Assembly (NCBI RefSeq): GCF_000973725.1
Contig: NZ_CP009621.1
Span: 2,082,501-2,146,500 of the forward strand
DNA length: 64,000 bases
Direction: 5' to 3'
Origin: Pontibacter korlensis
Lineage (GTDB): Bacteria; Bacteroidota; Bacteroidia; Cytophagales; Hymenobacteraceae
Below are positions 43,420 to 52,559 of the stretch, one piece after another; positions within the stretch are counted from its first letter, which is position 1; every line of letters starts with the position of its first letter. The notes beneath the pieces were generated by a model that was given only the letters and a program-made list of their open reading frames with translations, made no database searches and was not told the origin of the DNA. Made by a program: the position numbers and the translations under genes.

Positions 43420-44646
43420 ATGACACAGATAGCAGTATTCGCGGATAAAGATAGGTTGAACATTTATCAAGCGACAGCAGCTTCCGAGCTTCAGAGAATT
43501 CTGGAGTTTTGGGAGCTGTTTGCTGTAGATGAAGTGCAGGGCGGCTTTATAGGGCAGATGAACAATGAAGGAGAGGTGCAGAAAGGAGCTCCGAAAGGCG
43601 CAGTCCTTAATGCCCGTATTCTCTGGACTTTCTCTGCTGCTTACAGGCACACGCGTAGTGAAAAGCACCTGCAACTTGCCGAACGCGCCTACAGCTATCT
43701 GATGAACTACTTTTGGGACAAGCAGTATGGTGGCATGCATTGGTCTTTAAGTGCTGAAGGAGAGCCTTTAAGCACCCGTAAACAGGTTTATGCCCTTGCC
43801 TTCGCTATATATGGACTAAGCGAGTTTTATCGAGCAACTCATAATGAGGAAGCTTTAGGAGCTAGCCAGGAGCTTTTTCACTGGATTGAACGGTACAGCT
43901 TTGACGAGGAGTTTGGTGGGTATTTTGAAGCCTTTAGCCGTGAAGGGGAGCTATTAGAGGATCTCCGGCTGAGCCCTAAAGATCGGAACGATCCTAAAAC
44001 CATGAATACTCACCTGCATGTGCTTGAGGCGTATGCCAACCTTTACCGAGTCTGGCCAGATGCGCAGTTAGCACAGCAGTTGGAAGGGTTAATCAGAGTC
44101 TTTTTTGAGATAATAGTGGATGCCGAAACAGGTCATATGCACCTCTTCTTTACCAGGGAATGGAAGCCTACAGCCGATCTGGTGTCGTATGGGCATGACA
44201 TTGAGGCTTCGTGGCTCTTACAGGAGGCTGCCGAAGTGCTAGGTAACAAAGAGCTAATTGAGGGTGCAAGAAAATTAGCTGTAAGGATGGTTTGTGCTAC
44301 CTTGGAAGGTTTGCAGGTTGATGGTAGTTTGTACCATGAGCTGGACCGGAGCCAGCAGCACTGCGACAAGCACCGTGAGTGGTGGGTAAGTGCCGAGGCC
44401 ATGGTTGGCTTTCTGAATGCATACCAGTTAACTGCAGAACCTGCTTTTCTGGAGCACTCCCTGGAAGTCTGGAATTTTGCAGAAAAGCATCTGCTGGATA
44501 AGGAAAAAGGAGAGTGGTTTTGGGGTGTATGGGATGATTATAGCCGCATGGATGAGGATAAGATTGGCTTCTGGAAATGCCCTTACCACAATGCACGTGC
44601 TTGCTTGGAGGTGATGGAGCGGTGCTGGCACCTCTTGAAATCCTGA
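43420..44646 (+). CDS. Cellobiose 2-epimerase (AGE superfamily)
   Basis: A 408-residue cytosolic (alpha/alpha)6-barrel enzyme that epimerises the reducing sugar of beta-1,4-disaccharides, turning mannobiose into mannosylglucose. Key histidines are visible: His200 (NTHLHVLEAYANLYRVW), His259 (VSYGHDIEASWLL) and His390 (FWKCPYHNARACLEVMERC). The 131-residue spacing of the last two equals that of the catalytic pair in characterised cellobiose 2-epimerases (His243/His374 in Ruminococcus albus). N-acylglucosamine 2-epimerase is the other family possibility but does not fit the operon. It sits directly behind the GH130 gene. Confidence 0.92.
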   Translation: MTQIAVFADKDRLNIYQATAASELQRILEFWELFAVDEVQGGFIGQMNNEGEVQKGAPKGAVLNARILWTFSAAYRHTRSEKHLQLAERAYSYLMNYFWDKQYGGMHWSLSAEGEPLSTRKQVYALAFAIYGLSEFYRATHNEEALGASQELFHWIERYSFDEEFGGYFEAFSREGELLEDLRLSPKDRNDPKTMNTHLHVLEAYANLYRVWPDAQLAQQLEGLIRVFFEIIVDAETGHMHLFFTREWKPTADLVSYGHDIEASWLLQEAAEVLGNKELIEGARKLAVRMVCATLEGLQVDGSLYHELDRSQQHCDKHREWWVSAEAMVGFLNAYQLTAEPAFLEHSLEVWNFAEKHLLDKEKGEWFWGVWDDYSRMDEDKIGFWKCPYHNARACLEVMERCWHLLKS

Positions 44647-44718
44647 AGTTAAAGTATAGATTTACAACAAATGGGCAGGTGAAATCAATCCAGCGCTCTT
44701 CTCCTGAAACAAACGAAC

Positions 44719-45954
44719 ATGAAAAACTTTTCTATACTTCTAATCGCATTCTTTTGCAGCTATGGCTTCTCTGCAATTGGCCAAACAGCACCAGCTCAGT
44801 TAGCAGATCAAAAGGCTACCAAGAAAACAGCCATACTTTATGATAACCTGATGAGCCTGTCACGCCAGGGCACTCTGTTTGGGCAACATGAAACAATGGC
44901 CTATGGCGTAGGATGGTGGGGTGAGCCCGGCAGATCAGATGTGAAGGAAATCAGCGGCTCTTATCCTGCTGTACATGGGTGGGATATTGGTAAAATTGGC
45001 ACAGACAAAAGTATAAATGGTGTTCCTTTTGATGATGTACACCGCTACATACGTGAGGTTTACAAAAGAGGAGGCATCAATACAGTAGCCTGGCACATGG
45101 ACAACCTGGCCAGAGGAGGTAACTCCTGGGACACGACGCATGTGGTTAAGGATATGCTGCCTGGCGGAAAAGCGCATGAGGCTTATCTGGCTAAGCTAGA
45201 CTTAGCAGCCGATTTCTTCAAAAAGTGCCGGGCCAATTTGTTCACACCTATCCCTATTATTTTCCGCCCATACCACGAGCACAACGGTGACTGGTTCTGG
45301 TGGGGGAAAGGTTACTGCACAGAGGAAGAGTTTGTGCAGCTCTGGCAGTTTACAGTTAACTACCTCAAAAACGAGAAAAACGTCCACAACCTTATCTATG
45401 CTTTTTCACCAGACCGAAGCAGGATGAATCTGGAAGAAGGCAAACCTGCTTACCTGTACGCTTACCCTGGTGATGATTATGTGGACATTCTTGGCCTCGA
45501 CGATTACTGGGACATGGGCTTTGAGGGTAACAAGAAGCCTCTGGCTGAGCAAAGGGTAGACCTGGTAAAAAGCCTGAAGTTAACTGATGAACTAGCCAAA
45601 GAGAAAAACAAGGTAGCTGCCCTCACCGAGACAGGCTTGGACAAACTTACTACCCCAGATTGGTACACAGGTCACTTGCTTAGCTCTTTAAAAGAAGAAC
45701 TGGAGCCGCTGCAGATTTCCTATATTATGGTGTGGCGTAATGCTAATACAGGGCACCACTACAGCCCATACAAAGGACATCCGGCGGAGGAAGACTTTAG
45801 AAAATTTACCGCAGACGAGCAGATTCTAATGGAGGATGATGTGCAAAATATTTACAAGCGAAGAAAGCCGCTGGTAAGCAACGAGAAGAAAGGGCGAAAA
45901 ACAAACTTACAATCGGTAACTCAATCTTCTAGAGATACAACGGCCTCTCATTAA
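44719..45954 (+). CDS. manA: GH26 beta-mannanase/mannobiohydrolase, periplasmic
   Basis: A 411-residue exported enzyme with a signal peptide (MKNFSILLIAFFCSYGFSAIGQ) and a single GH26 barrel, without a carbohydrate-binding module or sorting domain. Acid/base Glu187 lies in IFRPYHEHNGDWFWWG; nucleophile Glu304 lies in VAALTETGLDKL; the substrate-binding GQHE motif is at about 55-58. It resembles the B. fragilis ManA type, which releases mannobiose from chain ends. It would feed the symporter and the cytosolic epimerase/phosphorylase encoded upstream. Exo versus endo action is inferred from gene context. Confidence 0.9.
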   Translation: MKNFSILLIAFFCSYGFSAIGQTAPAQLADQKATKKTAILYDNLMSLSRQGTLFGQHETMAYGVGWWGEPGRSDVKEISGSYPAVHGWDIGKIGTDKSINGVPFDDVHRYIREVYKRGGINTVAWHMDNLARGGNSWDTTHVVKDMLPGGKAHEAYLAKLDLAADFFKKCRANLFTPIPIIFRPYHEHNGDWFWWGKGYCTEEEFVQLWQFTVNYLKNEKNVHNLIYAFSPDRSRMNLEEGKPAYLYAYPGDDYVDILGLDDYWDMGFEGNKKPLAEQRVDLVKSLKLTDELAKEKNKVAALTETGLDKLTTPDWYTGHLLSSLKEELEPLQISYIMVWRNANTGHHYSPYKGHPAEEDFRKFTADEQILMEDDVQNIYKRRKPLVSNEKKGRKTNLQSVTQSSRDTTASH

Positions 45955-46088
45955 GTATACTTGCAGTATTAGTTTTTTGCCGAACATACCCATTTGCTAT
46001 TGATGCTGGGTAAAGGCTTTTATGACATCTATAACTGTTTTAGTTTTGATGTCGCTTGTACTACCTTATCATTATACCTATCATCAGA

Positions 46089-47078
46089 ATGTATACCCCT
46101 GATCCGAATCGATATAAAACTATGGAATACCGCCGCTGTGGGAAAAGTGGCATTATGTTACCTGCTCTCTCTCTTGGGCTGTGGCATAACTTCGGCCATG
46201 TAGATGTGCTGGAAAACTCCCGCTCTATACTGCGCCTGGCCTTTGACCGAGGTATAACTCATTTTGACCTGGCTAATAACTATGGGCCACCTCCGGGCTC
46301 GGCAGAGGAGAACTTTGGCAGAATACTGAAACAGGATTTTCAGGGCTACCGCGATGAATTGATTATTTCTACCAAGGCTGGTTATGCTATGTGGGAGGGG
46401 CCCTATGGTGACTGGGGCTCCAAAAAGTACCTGGTCTCTAGCCTGGATCAAAGCCTGAAGCGGATGGGGTTAGAGTACGTTGATATTTTCTATCATCATC
46501 GCCCTGACCTAAATACACCCTTGGAGGAAACCATGGGTGCCTTAGACCTAATAGTGCGACAAGGCAAAGCCTTATATGTTGGCATCTCCAATTATAAGCC
46601 TCAGGAAGCAGCAGAAGCCATCAAGTTTTTAAGGAGCCTTGGAACGCCTTGTTTGATTCACCAACCAAAGTACTCCATGTTTGAGAGATGGGTAGAAGGT
46701 GGCTTACTAGATCTGTTGGAGCAGGAGGGGGTTGGATGTATTCCTTTCTCACCGTTGGCGCAAGGGCTGCTGACGGACAAGTATACACAAGGTATTCCGG
46801 TTAATTCGCGTGCTGCGAAAGCACACGGGCACTTGAAAGAGTCGGAAGTTACGGAGGACAGGATGGCGAAAATACGTCAGCTTCAGCAACTGGCGCAAGA
46901 AAGGGGGCAAAGCCTGGCGCAAATGGCACTTGCGTGGCTTCTAAAAGATGAGCGTGTTACTTCTGTCTTAATAGGAGCTAGTAGGCCAGAGCAGCTGGAA
47001 AATTCATTAGGTTGCCTGGAAAACTTACACTTTGGTAGTGAGGAACTGCAGCAGATAGAAAGTATACTTCAAGCATAA
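46089..47078 (+). CDS. Aldo/keto reductase (YghZ-like)
   Basis: A 329-residue NADPH-dependent oxidoreductase. ATG 46089 ([32 protein letters not shown]) matches the start of the YghZ/L-glyceraldehyde-3-phosphate reductase group. Catalytic tetrad elements are [19 protein letters not shown] (Asp, Tyr), STKAGYAMW (Lys) and FYHHRPD (His). The NADPH-binding end [19 protein letters not shown] is intact. It follows block A by 134 bases and may belong to the same transcript. The left inverted repeat of the IS1182-like element begins within its stop codon TAA (47076-47078). Confidence 0.88.
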   Translation: MYTPDPNRYKTMEYRRCGKSGIMLPALSLGLWHNFGHVDVLENSRSILRLAFDRGITHFDLANNYGPPPGSAEENFGRILKQDFQGYRDELIISTKAGYAMWEGPYGDWGSKKYLVSSLDQSLKRMGLEYVDIFYHHRPDLNTPLEETMGALDLIVRQGKALYVGISNYKPQEAAEAIKFLRSLGTPCLIHQPKYSMFERWVEGGLLDLLEQEGVGCIPFSPLAQGLLTDKYTQGIPVNSRAAKAHGHLKESEVTEDRMAKIRQLQQLAQERGQSLAQMALAWLLKDERVTSVLIGASRPEQLENSLGCLENLHFGSEELQQIESILQA

Positions 47079-48650
47079 AACCAGAAAGGGGCTGTCCAAA
47101 AAGGGCGGCCCCTTTTTCATTTTCTCCTCTTTTGCTATTTTAGGGAGTATGAAAAGGCGCAACGTTGTTTTCAAGGAGCAGCCGGGCCACCAGGTGGTCC
47201 TGTTCCCCCAAAGCATCGGAGACCGCATCCCGGAAGACCACCCGGTGCGGCTCGTGGACCGGGTGGTCGATGAGCTCAACATCGACCGCATCATAGCCAC
47301 CTACAAGGGCGGGGGCACGAGCAGCTACCACCCACGGATGCTCTTGAAAGTGCTCTTCTACGCTTACCTGAACAACATCTACTCCTGCCGCCGCATCGCC
47401 CGGGCATTGGAGGAGAACATCCACTTCATGTGGCTCTCGGGCGGCAGCACCCCCGACTTCCGCACCATCAACGACTTCCGCTCCCGCCGCCTCAAGAACC
47501 AGATCCAGGACTTGTTTGCCGAGCTGGTGCGCCTCTTAAACCGCCTGGGCTACGTGAGCCTGGAGACCCAGTACGTGGACGGCACCAAGCTGGAGGCAGC
47601 AGCCAATCGCTATACTTTCGTGTGGCGGGGCTCAGTGGAGAAGAACAAGCAAAAGCTGGAGACAAAGATCAAGGCCGTGCTCTCGGACATCAAGCAGGCC
47701 ATCAAAGAAGACAGGAAAGCGCCTCAGGAGCAGCCGCCCGAGAAGGTGGACGCCCAGCGCCTGAAAGAGGAGATCCGCCAGCTCAACGAGCGCGTGGCTG
47801 AGCTGGACAAGCAGGCCCGCAAGCAGGTGGCCAAACTGGAGAAAGAGCACCTGCCGCGACTACAAAAATACGAGGAGCAGCTAGAGAAGCTCGGTGAGAG
47901 GAACAGCTATAGCAAAACAGACGAGGATGCCACTTTCATGCGGATGAAAGAAGACCACATGAAGAACGGGCAATTGAAGCCCGCCTACAACGTGCAGATC
48001 AGCTCCGAGGGCCAGCTGATCACCAATTTCTCTTTGCACCAGCGCCCGGGCGACACGGCCACGCTGATCCCGCACCTGGAGCAGTTCCAGGCCCATTACC
48101 AGCGGCAGTCAAAAGAAGTGGTGGCCGACGCCGGCTACGGCTCGGAGCAGAACTACGCCTGGCTCGAAGAGCACCAGGTAGAGGCCTACGTCAAGTACAG
48201 CTACTTCCATCAAGAGCAGAAGCGCAAGTTCAAGAACGACATCTTCCACGCCCAGCACCTGTACTACAATGAGCAGCAGGACTTCTTTGTCTGCCCCATG
48301 GGCCAGCGCCTGGAGCGGGTGGGCCAGTACACCCGTACTTCTGAGTTAGGTCATGTCTCCTCTGTCACCCGCTATGCTGCCCGCCGGTGTGAGGGCTGCC
48401 CGCTGCGGGGGCAGTGCTTCAAGGGCAGGGGCAACCGCATGATCGAGGTCAACCACCGCCTGCGCCAGTTAAAGGCCCGGGCACGGGAGCGGCTCTTGAG
48501 TGAGGAGGGAATCCGCCACCGCAAGCGAAGGGCCATTGAGCCCGAGGCTGTGTTCGGGCAGGTGAAGAGCAACAACCGCTTTGAACTTGCTACCTTTGAC
48601 TGGAGGCTTATTGAAAGGCAGCTTCACAGAAAGTGTTATATTTAGCTGTT

Positions 48651-48941
48651 ATGGAAAAAAGAGAATATGACGCCTCCTTCAAGCGGATGGCCATTGATCT
48701 GACCTACGCCAGGGGATCGGTAAAGGAAGTGGCTCTGGAGCTGGGCATTGACCCCGGCAGACTTAGCAAGTGGCGCCAGAAGGAGGGCACACCCATAAGG
48801 TCGGCCGAAGGTTTAACGGACGAGCAAAAAGAGATCAAAAGGTTGCAGAAAGAGCTAAAGGAGGCGCAGCTGGAGCGAGATATCCTAAAAAAGGCCATCA
48901 GCATCTTCTCCAAGGGAGACGGGCGGTATACGGATTCGTAG
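48651..48941 (+). CDS. IS3-family OrfA (HTH protein)
   Basis: 96 residues from ATG 48651 (MEKREYDASFKRMAIDLTYARG). It is the helix-turn-helix DNA-binding part of the transposase (VKEVALELGIDPGRLSKWRQKEG) followed by a leucine-zipper-like coiled coil (QKEIKRLQKELKEAQLERDILKKAISIF). OrfA alone binds the element's ends and usually represses transposition. It overlaps OrfB, to which it can be fused by a -1 ribosomal frameshift. It starts 69 bases inside the left end of the element. Confidence 0.92.
   Translation: MEKREYDASFKRMAIDLTYARGSVKEVALELGIDPGRLSKWRQKEGTPIRSAEGLTDEQKEIKRLQKELKEAQLERDILKKAISIFSKGDGRYTDS
48887..48893 (+). other. Programmed -1 frameshift site (A AAA AAG)
   Basis: The heptamer AAAAAAG is in the correct phase relative to OrfA (CTA AAA AAG). 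Slipping back one base enters the OrfB frame at 48893, giving the OrfAB transposase. Confidence 0.8.
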
Positions 48942-49804
48942 AAGAGCACCGGAACCAATTTCCCGTAGAGAAGATGTGCAAAGTCCTGAGGGTGAGCAGC
49001 AGCGGATTCTACTACTGGCTCAAGCACCCGGTGGGGCTAAGGGAGCTCAGAGAAGAGCGCCTGGTGGCCCAGATCAGGCAGGTGCATGAGCAGAGCAGGG
49101 GCCGCTACGGCAGCCCCCGCATCAGCTTTGAGCTAAAGGAGCAGGGCATCCAGGCCTCCCGTCCCCGCATCGCCAGGTTGATGCGAAAACATCAGATTCA
49201 GAGCATTGTACGGAAGAAATACAGGATCAATACCACTGACTCCAACCACAGCCTCACAGTGGCAGAGAACTATCTCAACCGGGACTTTACCGCAGCCAGA
49301 CCGGCCGAAAAGTGGGTGTCGGACATCACCTACATCAGAACAGAAGAGGGCTGGCTCTACCTGACGGCTGTGCTGGACCTGGCCGACCGGAAGGCGGTGG
49401 GCTGGGCGTTGAGCCAGACCATGGAGGCGGAGGCCACCACGGTGGCCGCCTTCCAGATGGCTCTCAGCAACAGGCCCTTGAGCGGGGAGTTGCTCTTCCA
49501 CTCTGACCGGGGCGTGCAGTATTCCTGCAGCGCCTTCAGGGAGCAGCTGGAGGGGATGCCCGTGCTGCAGAGCATGAGCCGCAAGGGCAACTGTTGGGAC
49601 AACGCCGTGGCAGAGAGCTTCTTTAAGACGATGAAGACCGAAATGGTTTACCACCACAGGTTCGCCACCAGACAAGAGGCCGGGCTGGCCGTGTTCGAAT
49701 ACATCGAGGGCTTCTACAACCGCAAGCGGAGGCATTCGGCACTGGGCTACCTGACCCCTAGCCAGGTTGAGGAAGAATTATATCAACAAAGAAGGGCTGC
49801 CTAA
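48893..49804 (+). CDS. IS3-family OrfB (integrase-type transposase)
   Basis: The -1 frame portion of OrfAB, about 303 residues. After VYGFVEEHRNQFPVEKMCKVLRVSSSGFYYW comes the HTH_21 region (RGRYGSPRISFELKEQGIQASRPRIARLMR) and an rve-type catalytic core with the DDE triad: WVSDITYIRTEEGW (D), LLFHSDRGVQYSC (D) and KGNCWDNAVAESFFKTMK (E). The C-terminal YNRKRRHSALGYLTPSQVE is the usual end of the family. An independent ATG in this frame exists at 48770, but expression by frameshifting from OrfA is expected. Confidence 0.92.
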   Translation, partial: GHQHLLQGRRAVYGFVEEHRNQFPVEKMCKVLRVSSSGFYYWLKHPVGLRELREERLVAQIRQVHEQSRGRYGSPRISFELKEQGIQASRPRIARLMRKHQIQSIVRKKYRINTTDSNHSLTVAENYLNRDFTAARPAEKWVSDITYIRTEEGWLYLTAVLDLADRKAVGWALSQTMEAEATTVAAFQMALSNRPLSGELLFHSDRGVQYSCSAFREQLEGMPVLQSMSRKGNCWDNAVAESFFKTMKTEMVYHHRFATRQEAGLAVFEYIEGFYNRKRRHSALGYLTPSQVEEELYQQRRAA

Positions 49805-50158
49805 GAAAAAGCCTCCAGTAAAACATTGCAATTCCACTTCACCCGCTTTAGATTGAGAACACTTGCCAAAGCCGAGGTGGACTTTGGCCTGGCGGCCATG
49901 GCCCACAACCTGCGCAAAATAGCCCGCAAGGGAGTGAAAGCCTTCCGGCAGGCCCTGGAGAGGGGCGCCTCCGGCCTTTCCCAGCAGCTAAAACAGCCAA
50001 CTGCGGCTCATACCGGCCTGCTGGACCAGCTGACTACCATTTTCAGCCCGAGAAGAGCCGTTTTCCAGCTGGCCGCCTAAAAAACAAAATCAACCGGATA
50101 AACCAAAAGAGGCTGCCCTTTCCGGACAGCCTCTTTCTGGTTTTAGTTTATGGGTGCA

Positions 50159-51565
50159 TTATTTTGGCTCGATTGGCCAACCATCGGTACGGAAGCTTGA
50201 AGCAGGTAAGCCTTCTTTATTGAAAAGGTTAGGTTCTGCTGTGTTGCTCCAGGCAAAACGTACAGCAACAGGATTTTTTACTTTAGGTGAACTTATCACA
50301 ATGGTACTGCCATCTATTTTTGCTTTGGCAAGTACAAACTGCTGATCCTTGCCGGCTACCTCAAAGAGCGTTAACTCTTTGCCTTTCGCCATCAAACCTT
50401 TATCGGCATAATCAAAATACAGGCGCACTTTGTTGCCCTCTACCTTCATCTCGCGGTAAAGCGGACCGGAAACAGCAGATACTTCTTTCCCATAAGTCTT
50501 ATTTAGTGCCAGGTTAGCAAAGCGCTTACCTACATCCAACTTATTTCTGGGGTGAATGTCTTTCGTGTTGCCAATGTCGCTCAAAACAACCATACCTGTT
50601 TTCGGAACAGAAAGTGATCTGCGCTGAGCATCTCTTAGCAGCACTCCTTCCAAGGGGCGGCCATACTCATAAGGAGCTATTTGAGCGAAGTAGAAAGGAA
50701 ACTCATACCCCCACTCACTTCTCCAGCTGTTAATAAGGCTTGGCAATAGCTTACCATAGTTCTGGGGCGCTACAGTGTTTGACTCTCCCTGGTACCAGAG
50801 TACACCTGCCACACGAAAAGGGATGAGTGGCGCAATCATGGTATGAAAAGCTTTGCCTGGATCTTTAGGTCCCCATTCTACCACCGGCTGTTTGGCGGCA
50901 GCCTCGTTAAGATCCGTATCTGCTTTTATTACTTCCGGCTTTACCCATACTTCTGCCGGAGTGCCTCCCCAGCTACTGTTAATCAGGCCTATGGGTACAT
51001 TTAGCTGCTGGTGTAGCTCTCTTCCAAAAAAATAAGCTACAGCGCTGAAGTCTATCATTGTTTCCGGGCTAGACGCTACCCATTGGCCACCTAAATCGAG
51101 TTGAGGAGCATCAGCTGTACGGTGCTCAACACTAAAGAACCTGATGTTTGGATAGTTTGCTTTAGCTACTTCCTGTTCTGCGTTGTCTATACCAGCTCTG
51201 GCACTCCACTCCATGTTAGACTGGCCAGAAACCAACCATACTTCACCTATCATTACATCTTCCAGCACAATGGTATTATACCCTTTGATAGTCACAGTGT
51301 ATGGTCCCCCGGCTGATGGGGTTTTTACCTTTACCTGCCACTTTGCATTAGGAGAGGTAACAGCTTTAACAGTGTTCTGGTCCCAACTGGTTGTAACGCT
51401 TATCGGCTCTTGTGCTTTGCCCCAGCCCCATATGGTTACCTCCGCATTCTGCTGAAGCACCATATGGTTACTAAAAATGGCAGGAAGGCCAACATTAGCT
51501 AGTGAAGGTGCGATAGGGTTCATCACGATCAGAAACAGTAATAGTACTGCGTATAATTTTTTCAT
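50159..51565 (-). CDS. Sialate O-acetylesterase-like carbohydrate acetylesterase
   Basis: A 468-residue exported SGNH esterase with signal peptide MKKLYAVLLLFLIVMNPIAPSLA. The family start GLPAIFSNHMVLQQNAEVTIWGWG is followed by an Ig-like module. The catalytic serine lies in EVWLVSGQSNMEWSA, the oxyanion-hole region is INSSWGGTPAEVW, VLWYQGESNT is also seen, and the C-terminal His is expected near SDIGNTKDIHPRNK. In a mannan locus its likely task is to remove acetyl groups from glucomannan; true sialate activity is less likely. It is divergent from susC, and its 3' end faces the IS1182-like element 14 bases away. Confidence 0.88.
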   Translation of the reverse strand: MKKLYAVLLLFLIVMNPIAPSLANVGLPAIFSNHMVLQQNAEVTIWGWGKAQEPISVTTSWDQNTVKAVTSPNAKWQVKVKTPSAGGPYTVTIKGYNTIVLEDVMIGEVWLVSGQSNMEWSARAGIDNAEQEVAKANYPNIRFFSVEHRTADAPQLDLGGQWVASSPETMIDFSAVAYFFGRELHQQLNVPIGLINSSWGGTPAEVWVKPEVIKADTDLNEAAAKQPVVEWGPKDPGKAFHTMIAPLIPFRVAGVLWYQGESNTVAPQNYGKLLPSLINSWRSEWGYEFPFYFAQIAPYEYGRPLEGVLLRDAQRRSLSVPKTGMVVLSDIGNTKDIHPRNKLDVGKRFANLALNKTYGKEVSAVSGPLYREMKVEGNKVRLYFDYADKGLMAKGKELTLFEVAGKDQQFVLAKAKIDGSTIVISSPKVKNPVAVRFAWSNTAEPNLFNKEGLPASSFRTDGWPIEPK

Positions 51566-51885
51566 AGATATTTGAAGTTGAAATGGCTTTTGGAAAAGGC
51601 TAACATGCTGCTGAAGTTAATTAATCAGCTTCTATTTTTACTACAGGTCCTTTCTACGTTAAGCATATATCTGCAAAATCTTCCTGTAGCATAGTTCTTG
51701 ATGCGGATTTCTACCCTTCTGATAAATGAAATATAAGTGAGTAAGTACTACTTGTGTGATTGAGTATTAACTTATATGGTTGATTGCATGTAAGTATGTA
51801 TGCTTAAATTACTATTGTAAAGTATACTCCTGAGAGCTCAAAATTACAGATAAAGACTTAATACGAAAGTGCTTATGTAGGGTAG

Positions 51886-51941
51886 GTCAAAAAAATGATA
51901 AAAAAGTATTATGTCTTTTAAAGGATTTGTATCTATATTCG
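51886..51941 (+). promoter_or_regulatory. Mannan-block B promoter: shared 27-bp element plus TATATTCG box
   Basis: GTCAAAAAAA (51886-51895) followed by TGATAAAAAAGTATTAT (51896-51912), 21 bases, then TATATTCG (51934-51941). It differs from the block A copy at two A/T positions and has the same spacing to the -7 box. This is the strongest sign that the two blocks share a regulator. Confidence 0.75.
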
Positions 51942-51990
51942 AATATTAAATGAGTGTGTACTCAGGTACAAATTCCTAAAAGTAAAATAT

Positions 51991-52031
51991 AGAGGGGCTT
52001 GGCTTCTTGAAAGCTTTACCGCAGCTCCTTT
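51991..52031 (+). promoter_or_regulatory. Possible hairpin in the susC leader
   Basis: AGAGGGGCT (51991-51999) can pair with AGCTCCTTT (52023-52031) with two G-U pairs, around a loop that contains a smaller stem; T-rich sequence (ATTTCTTTAAG) follows. It could be an attenuator, but the stem is modest. Confidence 0.3.
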
Positions 52032-52559
52032 ATTTCTTTAAGATTGCCGTTTATTACCCGTTTTTTCTGAATTAAGTGATTGGTTAGTTATTGTGTTTTA
52101 GTTCGCGCACCTGCAGGTCTGATAGGTACAGGAGAGATAAGTGTTTTTTCATACCTGTTAGCCTTGTAGGAAAGCGAAACATCAGAAAGCTGAAAATGCC
52201 CTAGCCTTGAATGAAAATTGGGTCAAGCAAAAACTACCAACTAAAATAGAATAAAAAGATAAACTGCTAGCAGATGCATTCTTCGTGACTTCTTTATAAC
52301 TGACTTTGAGTAGAAGGCAGAAAGGAGGAAGGGGGATGTGTCGCTTTTGTGTTGGTGCGATTACAAAAAGATAACGGAAAAATTTCTTCTCACCCTTATA
52401 TATTAATAAAAATGACCCTTTCTGATTCAGGATAATCTAAAAAGACAAGTGACGCAGAAGTGGAACGCACCTGATATTGCTCGCTGTCGTGGCAGGGTAA
52501 GTGTTCTTGAAACTATTACACAAACATTTTCAAATGAAGGTCTAATCAAAAATCACTGT

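Larger units (their letters stand above)
48582..49836 (+). mobile_element. Complete IS3-family element with 3-bp target duplication
   Basis: 1255 bp. Ends begin TG and finish CA, and the terminal repeats match over about 40 bases (left TGAACTTGC...ACTGGAGGCTT, right complement TGGAATTGC...ACTGGAGGCTT). CTT at 48579-48581 and again at 49837-49839 is the target duplication. Both ORFs, the frameshift signal and the DDE residues are intact, so the element looks active. Confidence 0.93.
47149..50080 (+). pseudogene. IS1182-family transposase gene split by IS3 insertion
   Basis: The 5' part (47149-48581) encodes the N-terminal domain ([56 protein letters not shown]), the DDE residues ([39 protein letters not shown]) and a zinc-like [14 protein letters not shown] motif. 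The frame then reads into the IS3 element. The 3' part (49840-50080) encodes the missing end (RFRLRTLAKAEVDFGLAAMAHNLRKIARK). Joining 48581 to 49840 restores one frame of 557 residues. The gene is therefore inactivated only by the insertion. Confidence 0.92.
47077..50145 (+). mobile_element. IS1182-like insertion sequence, interrupted by an IS3-family element
   Basis: Terminal inverted repeats are clear: AAAACCAGAAAGGGGCTGTC at the left and, on the other strand, AAAACCAGAAAGAGGCTGTC at the right, each extending into a terminator-like hairpin (left arms GGGGC/GCCCC near 47088-47113, right arms GAGGCTG/CAGCCTC near 50109-50133). No target duplication was evident. The element is much richer in G+C than its surroundings, a sign of foreign origin. 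It lies exactly between the stop codons of the aldo/keto reductase and the convergent acetylesterase. Without the inner IS3 it would be about 1.8 kb. Confidence 0.9.
51566..52559. other. Long regulatory region upstream of susC
   Basis: 994 AT-rich bases without a supported gene. It holds the shared 27-bp element with its -7 box (51886-51941), a possible leader hairpin (51991-52031) and the palindrome ACCTGCAGGT at 52109-52118. An open frame in phase with susC begins at 52449 but carries no signal peptide before MKRIVL at 52560 and is regarded as leader. The inferred leader is about 600 bases. Confidence 0.6.

Noticed and set aside
47632..49735. Long minus-strand and out-of-frame plus-strand frames across the IS region
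   Set aside because: High G+C removes stop codons; these mirror the transposase genes.
52449..52559. 37-residue in-frame extension before SusC
   Set aside because: A normal signal peptide begins at ATG 52560, and the extension has no conserved sequence.
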